From Pseudomonadota bacterium (GTDB lineage: Bacteria; Pseudomonadota; Alphaproteobacteria; SP197): a stretch of DNA of 48,371 nt. Below, piece by piece: positions 17,372 to 26,237 of the stretch; within the stretch, counting starts at the first letter, position 1; every line of letters starts with the position of its first letter. Made by a program: the position numbers and the translations under genes. The notes beneath the pieces were generated by a model, which was not told where the DNA came from, did not search any database, and saw only the letters and a program-made list of their open reading frames with translations. Location of the stretch: the NCBI GenBank assembly GCA_039028155.1, contig JBCCIS010000037.1, positions 1 through 48,371 on the forward strand. The letters are read 5' to 3'.

Positions 17372-17787
17372 TTTATCCCCTTTTTCAATCTTCATTTGGC
17401 GCAGGCGAAACCGCACTTGAGAAGGGCTGCCGGTCTGCCCAAACGTTTGGCACGGCGTCCCAGGGTGCTGCCACGACACATGAACTAACATGGTAAATTT
17501 TATAGTCAATAGGAAAATTCAACAGCTAATGGGCAAACACTGTGACTAACGTGGGCAGCCTGTGATAACGCTGTGGTCGCATACCGAGCTACGCTTGCTG
17601 GGATCATCGGCCGAAGCCGGTCACGGCGTTGACAGCTGATCGACGCGATTGGCCGAGCAAAGGGGCAACATCACAGCGGCAGGACGACCCGGGCCGGCAA
17701 CGTGGGCTTGCGAGAACGTGTTACTGCCAAACGATGGGCGTGTAGGTGGAGCCGGTACGACATTGGACCGACCTTGAAAGAGCATTC
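17372..17787. other. Divergent control region of catabolic operon and XRE regulator
   Basis: These 416 bases separate the operon's first gene from the regulator and contain no convincing gene. The part from about 17490 to 17530 is clearly AT-richer than its surroundings, as expected for promoters. I could not fix a -35/-10 pair with confidence. Confidence 0.5.
17496..17519. promoter_or_regulatory. Candidate operator, AATTTT-N12-AAAATT inverted repeat
   Basis: A short inverted repeat with 6-base arms in the AT-rich patch upstream of the DapA-family operon. Its position fits an operator of the divergent XRE-cupin regulator. The arms are short and low-complexity, so chance is a real possibility. 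Confidence 0.25.
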
Positions 17788-18387
17788 ATGAAGAAGTACC
17801 GCCAGTCAGACAACAGGCCCAACCGGCCGAGCATCGGAGACCATCTCTACAGCCTGCGAAAAGAACGGAAGTGGACACAGAGCGAACTGGCGAAACGGTG
17901 CGGCATCGCCGTCTCAACCGTTTCGAAGATTGAGAATGGCCAATTGTCGCCGTCCTTCGAGACGCTTTTGCGCGTTGCCGAAGGACTATCGATGACGATC
18001 GCGGATCTTATGACCATCGATGCCTACGGCCAGCACCGGACTAGGCGGTCCTATACCCGCAATGGAGAAGGCGAGATCCACCATACCGACGTCTACGACT
18101 ACGAGCTTCTGTGCGGCGACATCAATGACAAGATCATGCACCCGCTGATCGCCAGGCTGAAGACCGACAGCGTCACCGAGTTTGGCGAACTCTTCTCTCA
18201 CCCCGGCGAGGAACTCCTTTACGTACTCGAAGGAGAGATTGAACTGCACACCGAACACTACAGGCCGCTACGGCTGTCGGTTGGTGATTGCGCCTATTAC
18301 GACAGCACCATGGGCCACGCGTGCATCTCAGTCGGCGAGAAGGAAGCCGTCATCTTTTGGGTCTCGACCACGACATTGCTGCCCTAG
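17788..18387 (+). CDS. XRE-family regulator with C-terminal cupin sensor
   Basis: A 199-residue transcription factor. Residues 17-71 form an XRE-type helix-turn-helix (WTQSELAKRCGIAVSTVSK, then IENGQLSPSFETLL). The C-terminal part is a cupin_2 sensor domain with the strand HPGEELLYVLEGEIEL and LSVGDCAYYDST. This architecture is common in regulators of amine and amino-acid catabolism such as PuuR, where the cupin binds the effector. The start ATG 17788 keeps the domain intact; a GTG at 17746 would add 14 residues and cannot be excluded. It is divergent from the eight-gene operon and probably controls it. Confidence 0.88.
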   Translation: MKKYRQSDNRPNRPSIGDHLYSLRKERKWTQSELAKRCGIAVSTVSKIENGQLSPSFETLLRVAEGLSMTIADLMTIDAYGQHRTRRSYTRNGEGEIHHTDVYDYELLCGDINDKIMHPLIARLKTDSVTEFGELFSHPGEELLYVLEGEIELHTEHYRPLRLSVGDCAYYDSTMGHACISVGEKEAVIFWVSTTTLLP

Positions 18388-18431
18388 TGTCTGTACACAG
18401 TTGAGGGAACTCTTGAGTGTCGAGAACATCG

Positions 18432-18462
18432 TTCAAGCTTCGGAAAGGTGAGGAAGCTTGAA
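18432..18462. terminator. Perfect 10-bp inverted repeat between convergent genes
   Basis: TTCAAGCTTC at 18432-18441 pairs perfectly with GAAGCTTGAA at 18453-18462 around an 11-base loop, starting 45 bases after the XRE gene stop and before the converging binding-protein gene. It lacks a GC-rich stem and a clear T-run, so a weak or bidirectional terminator is only one reading. Confidence 0.4.
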
Positions 18463-18667
18463 AAGCGCGCGATCCTCATTTGGTGAGCGGAGAGGAATGG
18501 GCTCGGGTCGTTTCGTGGCCGCGGCGAGGGCGCCGTAGGGCGGGCCAGGTCGATGTGCAGCGGCAATCGAAAACACCTGTGACACCTATCTGCCGGACCT
18601 CGTCGGGCTCGACAAGACGTTCCGGGTCGCGACAAACATTACCCCAACCTAACTGCCACCCCACACA

Positions 18668-20278
18668 TTAAGCCGACCCGTCATCGAGCCAGACATCCTC
18701 CCAGTACATCCATCCGGCAAAGCCGTGCGGGTGGCCTTTGAGGTTCTTGACCTTGTCGCTATAGGCATCCAGCCAATTGGTGAAGACCGGTGTCAGGGTT
18801 GAGCCTTCGTCACGCATGATGACCTGGATATCGCGATAGATCTCCTTGCGCGTGGCGTCGTCCGTCTCTTGACGACCCTGCAGGACCAGCTTGTCGAACC
18901 TCTCGTTCGACCAATAGCTCTCGTTCCACGGGACGTCCGAGAGATAGGCGACCGAGAGCATCAAGTCGGCGGTCGGACGGCCGTACCAGTTCGAGGCGCA
19001 CCAGGGCACGACCCGCCAGACCGCGCTCCAGAAACCGTCCGACGGCACCTTCTGGACACGAACGTTCAATCCGGACTCGTTCATCAACTCAGCCATGACG
19101 ACACTGGCGTTGCTGCCGCCGAAGGTGCCGTCGGAGGCACTCACCTCGAACGTCGCGTTTTCCATGCCCGCCTGCTTCAGATAGTAGGCAACCTTATCGG
19201 GATCGTGCGGGAGGGCTTCGACGTCGGCCGCGAAGAACGGATCGAACTGAGGAATCGGATGATCGCGACCCACGGTGCCGAATCCGCCCCAGGCGAGTTC
19301 CAGCATCCGGTCTCGATGAATCGCATGTTTGATCGCCAGCCGGACGTTGTTGTCACTGTATGGCGCCGTATCAAAGCGCATCGGGAAGGTCGCATGGGCG
19401 CCGCCGGGCTGGTTGAGGACATGCGCGTTGCCCGCGGCCTCGACAGTGCCAATGAGCGAGGCGTCAAGATCGGTCATGATCTCGACCTCACCCGCCAGCA
19501 AGGCGTTCACGCGTGACGCGTTGTCCGGAATGCCGAATGTCTCGATTGTGTCAATATAGGGCAGACCGCTTCGGTGATAGTTGGGAAACCGCTCGAAGAC
19601 AGCAACGATGCCCGGATCGAACTCCTGCACCTTCCACGGCCCGGTGCCGACCGCCTCACCGGCCGCGTAGGCCGCGGCATCCTGGCCTTCGGGCTGAACG
19701 GTGAAGTGATACTCGGTCAACAGATAGGGGATGTCGGCATTGGGTTGCTTCATGTTGAAAACGACATGCCGGTCGCCATCGGCGACGATCGTGTCGACAT
19801 CGCCGAGATAGGCGTTGGCCGGCGAACCGACCTCCGGATCGAGGTGACGGTTGAACGAATAGGCGACGTCGGCCGCCCCCATCGTCTTGCCGTTGTGGAA
19901 CTCTACGCCATCCAGCAATTCGATTGTCCATTGCGTGGCGTCGCCGTTGGGTTCCCAACCCGTCGCAAGGTTGCCCACCAGACCCTGTCCGGGCAAAAAG
20001 TCTATCAGACGGTTATACAGCAAGCCGGAGCGCATGATGTCCGTCCCGCTGGTGATCTTTGCCGGATCCAGCGTATCGCCGGCGTGGCTGCTGTCGGAAG
20101 CGACACGCATATGACCGCCCTTCTTGGGCTCGTCAGCACGCGCGTCCTTGATTGTCTGACTGACAAACGCGCCGACTGCCGCCGCGGACAAACCCATGTT
20201 CGCAAGTCCGATACTGAAGTCACGTCGCGAAACTTTGCCCTTAAGAAACTCGCACGTCAGTCGTTCTTTCTTGTCCAT
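18668..20278 (-). CDS. ABC transporter solute-binding protein, family 5 (DppA/OppA-like), Tat-exported
   Basis: A 536-residue periplasmic binding protein of the dipeptide/oligopeptide/nickel class. The N terminus carries a twin-arginine signal, SRRDFSIGL at residues 17-25, followed by a hydrophobic stretch and a probable cleavage site near DARADEP. Family segments include AKITSGTDIMRSGLLYNRL, NGDATQWTIELLDGVEFHNG and the RLAIKHAIHRDRM region. I chose ATG 20278 because AAGGAGG lies directly upstream; the longer frame to 20392 is not supported. No permease or ATPase gene adjoins it. It follows the M81 gene on the same strand after a 201-base gap, a pairing that may reflect uptake of a peptide-like substrate. 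Confidence 0.9.
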   Translation of the reverse strand: MDKKERLTCEFLKGKVSRRDFSIGLANMGLSAAAVGAFVSQTIKDARADEPKKGGHMRVASDSSHAGDTLDPAKITSGTDIMRSGLLYNRLIDFLPGQGLVGNLATGWEPNGDATQWTIELLDGVEFHNGKTMGAADVAYSFNRHLDPEVGSPANAYLGDVDTIVADGDRHVVFNMKQPNADIPYLLTEYHFTVQPEGQDAAAYAAGEAVGTGPWKVQEFDPGIVAVFERFPNYHRSGLPYIDTIETFGIPDNASRVNALLAGEVEIMTDLDASLIGTVEAAGNAHVLNQPGGAHATFPMRFDTAPYSDNNVRLAIKHAIHRDRMLELAWGGFGTVGRDHPIPQFDPFFAADVEALPHDPDKVAYYLKQAGMENATFEVSASDGTFGGSNASVVMAELMNESGLNVRVQKVPSDGFWSAVWRVVPWCASNWYGRPTADLMLSVAYLSDVPWNESYWSNERFDKLVLQGRQETDDATRKEIYRDIQVIMRDEGSTLTPVFTNWLDAYSDKVKNLKGHPHGFAGWMYWEDVWLDDGSA

Positions 20279-20479
20279 TGTCGCCTCCTTGTCTCGCGAA
20301 GCTCTGGATCGGCTCGAACCAGCCGTGCCTTGCGACCGCCGCGGGCCGCTAGGCCTCAGTTCGAGCGAGTCCTTGATGCCCGCCGACTTCACAGGTGACG
20401 ACGTTAGCGCCGCGCGTTTTGCGGCAACACGCGATCGGATTATTTCAAACGAGGGAAGCGTTATGGAGAACGAACGCCG

Positions 20480-22006
20480 TCACGCTCGGACCTTGCGATC
20501 GAAAACACGCGGCGGGATCAGCCAATCGTCATCGACGTCATGGTCGGGCCAAACGCGCCCAAGCTTTCTTGGCATGCCGCCCGGTGTATAGAACGCAAGG
20601 CCTGGGCTCGCGACGAGGATGGGTACGGCAAGACCGTTAAAGTTCAGTTCGAAGTGGTACCCGGACTTCACAACGACAAAGTCCAGACCGGCAATGGAAA
20701 CGCCCTGGCTCTCGAACGCATTGGGATCGTGGCTGAAGGCGGGGCTCGACGAAATGACGATGGCCAAACGGTCATCGACGGTTACCAGGGCCGAGGGACC
20801 CATGGAGGTCGCCTCGCCTTCCTGATAGGGGCCGCGCATCTGAAACCGACCATCGGTGAGGTTCGTGACGGTTCCGGTAACGTCGAGCGGCGAAAAGCCC
20901 GGCGTCATGTTACCACCCAGTGACAGCGTCACGGCGGCGCCCAGCCCGGCCGCCCGCGCGGCCTGCACGGCCGACGGATCGGTCACCGGGAAAGCGGCCT
21001 TGAACGGATAGTCGTGATCAAGCGTGGCCGCAAGAATGCTCGTGCTGTCGCCGGGCGCGCCGGCGAGGACACGGTCACCCATGTCGGCGATGACGAACGG
21101 CAGCGCGCCACCCGGCCTATCGGCGCTGATCGTATCGAGGGCATCATCAATCGACACGTAATCGTCGACAAACTCCCCTCGCCGCTCCCAAAACGTCGTC
21201 GCCAGTTCCGACGCGATCGTCATTGCCGCCGGCTGCGTTTCGTGCGTCAGGACGACGGCGGCCTGGCCGATGTCCGGCGCATCCAAAAAACGAAAAGCGT
21301 TGTAGAGGGTGATATCACGGACATGCGGATCGGATGCGACCATGTCCTTTGCCCGCTGATGCATGTCCGAAAGCGGCGGTTCTGACGTCCCGTTCTTGCC
21401 GGGAAGCAGCATGCGCGTCTTGGCCATGGTCATGACCGGACGAAGCCGGCCGTGCAACACGTCCAACACCAATTGCGCCACGTCGTTGCCGCAGTCAACG
21501 ACATCGGAGTGGGGATTTTCCTTACAGGCTATACAGATATCAGCCGCACCCAACATGCGCGGCGTGATATGCGCGTGGAGGTCAAGCCCGACTCCGATGA
21601 CAACATCGCCCCCTGCCGTTTCACGCAGGCTCTCCAGGAATACGCCATCCGCGTCATTGGCCTCGGTGGTCGCCATGGCGCCGTGCAGCTCGATCGCTAT
21701 GGCGTCGGGACGTTCCCGCTCGATGGCGCGAATCCATAACACAAGGGTGTCGCTGAAGAAGTTGTGATCCACCGGACCGCTTGGCGCCGTGGCGGCCGCG
21801 TGCACGGGGACAAGAGCCGCACCGGCCGCTTCGAGTGAGGCCACGATACCGCTGAGAGTCGTACCTGAACGCCGGCAGGATGTCAGGACGTCATCACCAA
21901 AGTGCACGTCAAAGTCAGCCCCCGGCGTTGGAATGGGATTGTACCCATTGGACTCGTGAAAAAAGCGTCCAACCATGATGCTGGGCGCCGATCCGGAACG
22001 TCCCAT
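20480..22006 (-). CDS. M81-family metallopeptidase (MlrC/microcystinase C-like)
   Basis: A 508-residue protein of the M81/MlrC family, named after the enzyme that finishes degradation of linearised microcystin in sphingomonads. Most relatives occur outside microcystin degraders and have unknown amide substrates. Zinc ligands can be assigned by spacing: Asp142 and His144 in LDLHAHI and His166 in ENPHSD, equal to the +2 and +22 spacing in MlrC. HESN at 17-20, ELHGAM at 106-111 and the C-terminal SGYHFELNF are family marks. The start ATG 22006 has GGAG upstream. It is probably co-transcribed with the downstream Tat-exported binding protein and lies divergent from the Rieske oxygenase. Confidence 0.88.
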   Translation of the reverse strand: MGRSGSAPSIMVGRFFHESNGYNPIPTPGADFDVHFGDDVLTSCRRSGTTLSGIVASLEAAGAALVPVHAAATAPSGPVDHNFFSDTLVLWIRAIERERPDAIAIELHGAMATTEANDADGVFLESLRETAGGDVVIGVGLDLHAHITPRMLGAADICIACKENPHSDVVDCGNDVAQLVLDVLHGRLRPVMTMAKTRMLLPGKNGTSEPPLSDMHQRAKDMVASDPHVRDITLYNAFRFLDAPDIGQAAVVLTHETQPAAMTIASELATTFWERRGEFVDDYVSIDDALDTISADRPGGALPFVIADMGDRVLAGAPGDSTSILAATLDHDYPFKAAFPVTDPSAVQAARAAGLGAAVTLSLGGNMTPGFSPLDVTGTVTNLTDGRFQMRGPYQEGEATSMGPSALVTVDDRLAIVISSSPAFSHDPNAFESQGVSIAGLDFVVVKSGYHFELNFNGLAVPILVASPGLAFYTPGGMPRKLGRVWPDHDVDDDWLIPPRVFDRKVRA

Positions 22007-22261
22007 GGTTTCTCCATTGATGTTCGATCACACGTGATCAGGCCAACCAACGGGCCGAACCAAGTGAGGGACCAGCCTTGCTGAGATGGCCGGAAACGGA
22101 AAACGTCTACGGTTATGGTTAAGGCCGAATCCTTATGCCAGTACGGTAATCGAGCCGATGCTGGGCATAAGAACAAAGCGGATTTCATAACCGTCTGACG
22201 GTCGTGCCGTCCGCCGCCAGCCGTTAGGTTCTAACGTTGCGAACTGTCCAGGGCCGGAGCC

Positions 22262-23353
22262 GTGAACCCCACGATGACTCTTGTTGACGAATTGGCGCGC
22301 GCCGAAGCACATGCGCTGCCAGCATCAGTGTACGGTGACGTGGAGCTGGCCGACTTAGAAAGGGAGCGCATCTTCCGCCGGGCCTGGCTGCCTGTTGGCC
22401 GCGTTGACGAACTGCCCAAACCCGGCGACTACATCACCTATCGGCTACTCGATACCCCGCTCGCCGTCGTTCGGCAAACCGATGGCGGTCTGAAGGCGTT
22501 CGCCAATATCTGTCGACACCGCGCCTCCGGACTCCTCTCCGGTGATGGCCATTGCGCCAAGATCGTTTGCCCTTATCACGCCTGGTCCTATGAGCTCGAT
22601 GGCCGGCTCGCGAGGGCGCCCTTCATGGGCCAAGACTTCAGGCGCGATGGCGTTCGCCTCGCTGAGCTACCGATCGATGTCTGGCAGGGTTGGATCTTTG
22701 TCGCTCTCAAGCCTGACCAGGCGCCGCCATCCACAACGCTCACCGACCTTGAGCAACGCATCGCGCCACGCGACATGACGGATCGGGTTCTGCTGTTTCG
22801 TACGGACGAGATCTGGGCCTGCAACTGGAAGACCGTGGTCGAGAACTTCAGCGAGCCCTATCACATCTTCTCGGCCCACAGGTCGACCTTGCCGGGAGCC
22901 CGGCCGGACCGCGATGTACGTCTGGAACCCGGCGGCGACGGCTTCGCCATTCACTGGTCGTCCTCAGGATTCGAACGCACGGAACACGGCGCCGACGCAA
23001 TCGTGGAGCATCCGCTCATATCCGTATTTCCCGCCCATCTGTTTTTCCTTGTGCCCGATCGCGGGCTATGGCTTGCCCCGCAGCCCGATGGACCCATGCG
23101 AACTCGGATACGTTGGGGCGCAACCGCCGATGCCCGGAGCCTGCCGTCCGACCCGGACGCACGGCGGCAGCATATCGCCACGATTCGCACAGCCTATGAG
23201 GAAGTCAGCGCCGAGGATCAGGCCATCTGCGAGAGCATCGCCCGAAACACCGCCGTATCGGGCGCAGGTGGTGGGCGCCTCGCCCCGACTGAAGCGGCGC
23301 TCGTCGAGTTCTGGCGCTGGCTTGCCGCACGACTGGCGAAAGCTTCTTCATAG
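22262..23353 (+). CDS. Rieske non-heme iron oxygenase, alpha subunit
   Basis: A 363-residue ring-hydroxylating-type oxygenase. The Rieske [2Fe-2S] ligands are Cys84/His86 (CRHR) and Cys103/His106 (CPYH). The mononuclear iron site is His201 and His206 in EPYHIFSAH, with Asp319 as probable third ligand. The residue bridging the two centres is Glu198, as in carnitine oxygenase CntA and related quaternary-amine N-demethylases, rather than the Asp of naphthalene-type dioxygenases. That, and the size, favour oxidative N-dealkylation. The start is GTG 22262 or ATG 22274. No reductase or ferredoxin gene is nearby, so electrons must come from elsewhere. The AraC gene downstream may regulate it. Confidence 0.88.
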   Translation: MNPTMTLVDELARAEAHALPASVYGDVELADLERERIFRRAWLPVGRVDELPKPGDYITYRLLDTPLAVVRQTDGGLKAFANICRHRASGLLSGDGHCAKIVCPYHAWSYELDGRLARAPFMGQDFRRDGVRLAELPIDVWQGWIFVALKPDQAPPSTTLTDLEQRIAPRDMTDRVLLFRTDEIWACNWKTVVENFSEPYHIFSAHRSTLPGARPDRDVRLEPGGDGFAIHWSSSGFERTEHGADAIVEHPLISVFPAHLFFLVPDRGLWLAPQPDGPMRTRIRWGATADARSLPSDPDARRQHIATIRTAYEEVSAEDQAICESIARNTAVSGAGGGRLAPTEAALVEFWRWLAARLAKASS

Positions 23354-23456
23354 TCTGTTCCTGTCGGTCGGGATCGCTGCAACGGCACCAGCCACCGTCA
23401 AGCTGTGGCCGAAAACCGTACGTCGGTCACCTGCCCTGAAAATCGCCCCCTCAACA

Positions 23457-23471
23457 CTTGGCCATGCCAAG
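23457..23471. promoter_or_regulatory. Palindrome CTTGGC-CAT-GCCAAG upstream of AraC gene
   Basis: A perfect 6-base inverted repeat with a 3-base spacer, 46 bases before the AraC-type gene and 103 bases after the Rieske gene. It could be an operator or part of a short hairpin ending the Rieske transcript. Functional evidence is lacking. Confidence 0.3.
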
Positions 23472-23517
23472 CCACATTTGACGGCCCAAACTCGGCGTTG
23501 TTAGCATTTCGATTCAA

Positions 23518-24537
23518 ATGGATACCCAAACAACGCCAATGGACCCTCTTATCCAACCGATATTGGACGGTGGGAGACCGTATAGCACAGCGGTTCATCA
23601 CCCGTACGGCTTCGAAGGGGCTGTCCGCTTCCCGACCCCTGAGAGGTACGGCGAAGGCTATGAAGACAGGTTTCTTTTCGAGAGCTCATGTCTTCTGACC
23701 GTCAAGCAAGTCCAATTGAGACAGTGGAGAAGATTGCACGACATTCGACTAGGTAGACTGGTGTTCCATTTTCATCTTGATGGCCAACGACGTCCCGAGC
23801 TCCCGGGTGTCGGCGAGCTCGACATGTGCACGCCGACCCTCCTCGCTTACTTTCAGCCGAACAGCCGGCCGCAGGTATTGGCGTGGCAGGATGGCGGCCA
23901 CTATGCGAGCGTCGCCGTCAGCTTCGATGTCGATCGTCCTCCCAGAGCCGTGGAATCGGGCTTTCGGTCGATCGCCGAGCGGCTTCAACAGGTCACGCAG
24001 GAAGAGGACTGTTTTTGGGTCGCGCGGCCATTGAACCTGGAGATGCAGACGATCGCACGCAAGCTTTTTGCGCCGGATATCCACGACAGCCTCATCCAGA
24101 GCTATATCTCGTTGAAGGCCCAGGAGCTCTTGTGCCTGGCAGTCGATAAAGCTCTGATAGACCAAGGCAGCGGCCTACCCCGCAGGCGTGCCGCCGATAA
24201 GGTCGGCATGGCAAAAGCCTATATTGACGAACACGGATTGGAGCAGATTTCCGTCAAGGAGGTCTGCGCGCATCTGTCGATTTCCGAGTCCCACCTATCG
24301 AAGAAGTTTCGCGAACGTTTCGGGACGACAATCTACGAATACATCGTCGATGTACGGATGGCCAAGGCCTATGACCTGCTTTCGTTCAGCGACCTGCACT
24401 TGAAGCAGATCGCCTATGAAGTCGGTTACAACCACGTCTCGAACTTCTGTACCGCGTTCAAGAAGAAGTACGGGATGACGCCGAATAGCGTTCGGACACA
24501 GCAGGACCTTGCCGCCTCTTCGCCGATAAGCCACTGA
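23518..24537 (+). CDS. AraC-family transcriptional regulator (first of two paralogues)
   Basis: A 339-residue regulator with a sensor N-terminal region and a C-terminal AraC DNA-binding domain (about residues 230-330). The two helix-turn-helix units include SVKEVCAHLSISESHLSKKF and the strongly conserved LKQIAYEVGYNHVSNFCTAF. The N-terminal part resembles PchR-like sensors and has GEGYEDRFLFESSCLLTVKQV, closely matched in the second AraC protein at 32217. The start ATG 23518 has no strong ribosome site; an in-frame ATG at 23539 is the alternative. It is followed on the same strand by an amidohydrolase whose paralogue also sits beside the second AraC gene. Confidence 0.9.
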   Translation: MDTQTTPMDPLIQPILDGGRPYSTAVHHPYGFEGAVRFPTPERYGEGYEDRFLFESSCLLTVKQVQLRQWRRLHDIRLGRLVFHFHLDGQRRPELPGVGELDMCTPTLLAYFQPNSRPQVLAWQDGGHYASVAVSFDVDRPPRAVESGFRSIAERLQQVTQEEDCFWVARPLNLEMQTIARKLFAPDIHDSLIQSYISLKAQELLCLAVDKALIDQGSGLPRRRAADKVGMAKAYIDEHGLEQISVKEVCAHLSISESHLSKKFRERFGTTIYEYIVDVRMAKAYDLLSFSDLHLKQIAYEVGYNHVSNFCTAFKKKYGMTPNSVRTQQDLAASSPISH

Positions 24538-24810
24538 ACCCACATCATTGGTAGGACGTTTGGCGATGGCCAAGCGTGACTGCGGACCACAGCTTCACAA
24601 AGAACTCGCCGCGATCGCATAAGGCCTCGTGGCTGATTGCTTGCCGGCATCCGCTAACATCACGGGCGATGCTTGGCATTGTCTTCCGGCGAAGCGTCCC
24701 TCGGTCACTTGACCAGCCGCGAGCAGGCGGGGTTTCTGGGGAACGCAAGCGTCCGAACGCCACTCTCGAAGACCGACAAGATTGCAGCGAATACATGTGA
24801 GGATGTCTTG

Positions 24811-26196
24811 GTGAAAAGAAAGAGCCTGGCCGATATCATCATCGTCAACGGCGACGTCTTTACGGCGGATAAGAGCAACCCTCATTTTTGTCCGGGCGCG
24901 ATCGCCATTAAGGATGGCGTGATCGAGGCTGTCGGGGACGAGAAAGATATTCTCCCGGCGTTCGAGGCGGCCAGCCGAATTGATGCGTGCCTGGCACTGG
25001 TTCACCCGGGTTTTATCGACACACATCTCCATGCGACAGGCATCGCCTACCATGGCGCTCCGTTTGCCCCAACGGACCCCGCGGACAGCAAGCTCAACTA
25101 TTCGCAGTTGAAGTGCAGCACCAACGAAAAGATCACCGCCGCCTACACGGCTGCGGCCGCCTGTTCACTGCTTCAGCGCGGTTTCACGATGTTCATGGAG
25201 GCAGGCACCGTCTTTGAAACCGATGCGTTTGCCGAGACGCTTCAAGACTGCGGCATGCGCGGCCTGGTCTCCGCCCCATTCGGTTGGGACGACATTGCGG
25301 CCATGCTTAAGCGCTGGCCCGGCATGATGCCGGAGCAGCTCGTCGATAGAGCGCCCGCCGACGCCGACAGAACGCTTGATCAACTCAACAAAGAACTCAA
25401 ACGTAACATGGCCGACGATGGTTTGGTCAGAGGCTATGTCTGCCTTTATGGCGAAGGAACGGCGACCGACGACCTCACCAAGGAAGCCGTCAAATTGGCC
25501 CGCGACAACGGCGTTGTTTACTATCAGCACCAGTCGTTCTTGCCGGTGTTCGCCGAAGCGGAAAAGAAGGCGCGTGGCGATACTGGCGCCGTGCGGCTAA
25601 ACAGGCTGGGCGCGTTGGATACCAACACGACACTGGCCCACATGAACTACCTGAGCGAGGAGGATGTCGACATCCTGCTTGCGACAAGACCAGGCCTCGT
25701 TTGGTGTCCCAACAACGGCCTTAACCATGGGGTCACCCCGCCGCATCGATGCTGGTTCCCAAGCCTGCATCGACAGGGCTTGAGCGTCTCGCTCGGTGTC
25801 GATACGACGCTCGCCCATCCGATTGGCATATCGGGTCTGATCAGCCTCTACCTGTCCGCGAACATCGGCGAGCGGCTGGATAGCGCAGACCCCTTCCACA
25901 TGCAGACGATCGCCGCGGCCAACAACATCGGCATGGGCGACAGGCTCGGCAGTCTGACGCCCGGCAAGCGTGCCGACATCGTGATCAGAGAGCGCCGCGA
26001 TATCACCCAGACATCGTGGGAGGATACGTCGGGCATTCTGCTGTCGCTGTCCTCAGCGATGATACCCGTCGATACGGTTCTGATCGACGGCAGGGTGGTC
26101 ATGGCGGAAGGCCGCCTGACAACCAGAGATCAAGACGAGATCCTCGCAACGGCCATTCGCCAAAGGGACAAACTTGCCGAACGGCTGATGCAGTAA
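24811..26196 (+). CDS. Amidohydrolase-superfamily protein (paralogue 1)
   Basis: A 461-residue metal-dependent hydrolase of the cytosine-deaminase/chlorohydrolase type. Metal-binding His72 and His74 lie in HPGFIDTHLH; later ligands are probably the His of YYQHQSF and of LAHMNYL and the Asp of LGVDTTL. A C-terminal strand GKRADIVI completes the composite domain. It shares the unusual block VRGYVCLYGEGT with the amidohydrolase at 33218-34606 (VRAFVGIYGEGT), marking a distinct subfamily. I set the start at GTG 24811, with GAGGA seven bases upstream; the frame to 24673 is not conserved. It could hydrolyse or deaminate a cyclic amide or amidine. Confidence 0.85.
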   Translation: MKRKSLADIIIVNGDVFTADKSNPHFCPGAIAIKDGVIEAVGDEKDILPAFEAASRIDACLALVHPGFIDTHLHATGIAYHGAPFAPTDPADSKLNYSQLKCSTNEKITAAYTAAAACSLLQRGFTMFMEAGTVFETDAFAETLQDCGMRGLVSAPFGWDDIAAMLKRWPGMMPEQLVDRAPADADRTLDQLNKELKRNMADDGLVRGYVCLYGEGTATDDLTKEAVKLARDNGVVYYQHQSFLPVFAEAEKKARGDTGAVRLNRLGALDTNTTLAHMNYLSEEDVDILLATRPGLVWCPNNGLNHGVTPPHRCWFPSLHRQGLSVSLGVDTTLAHPIGISGLISLYLSANIGERLDSADPFHMQTIAAANNIGMGDRLGSLTPGKRADIVIRERRDITQTSWEDTSGILLSLSSAMIPVDTVLIDGRVVMAEGRLTTRDQDEILATAIRQRDKLAERLMQ

Positions 26197-26237
26197 GCAA
26201 TGGATGCTGGCACCGATATCTCGGGCGCTGCAAAAAA

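Noticed and set aside
19574-20398. A 274-codon plus-strand frame over the family 5 binding protein
   Set aside because: It is antisense to a gene with a clear Tat signal and family segments; there are no motifs of its own.
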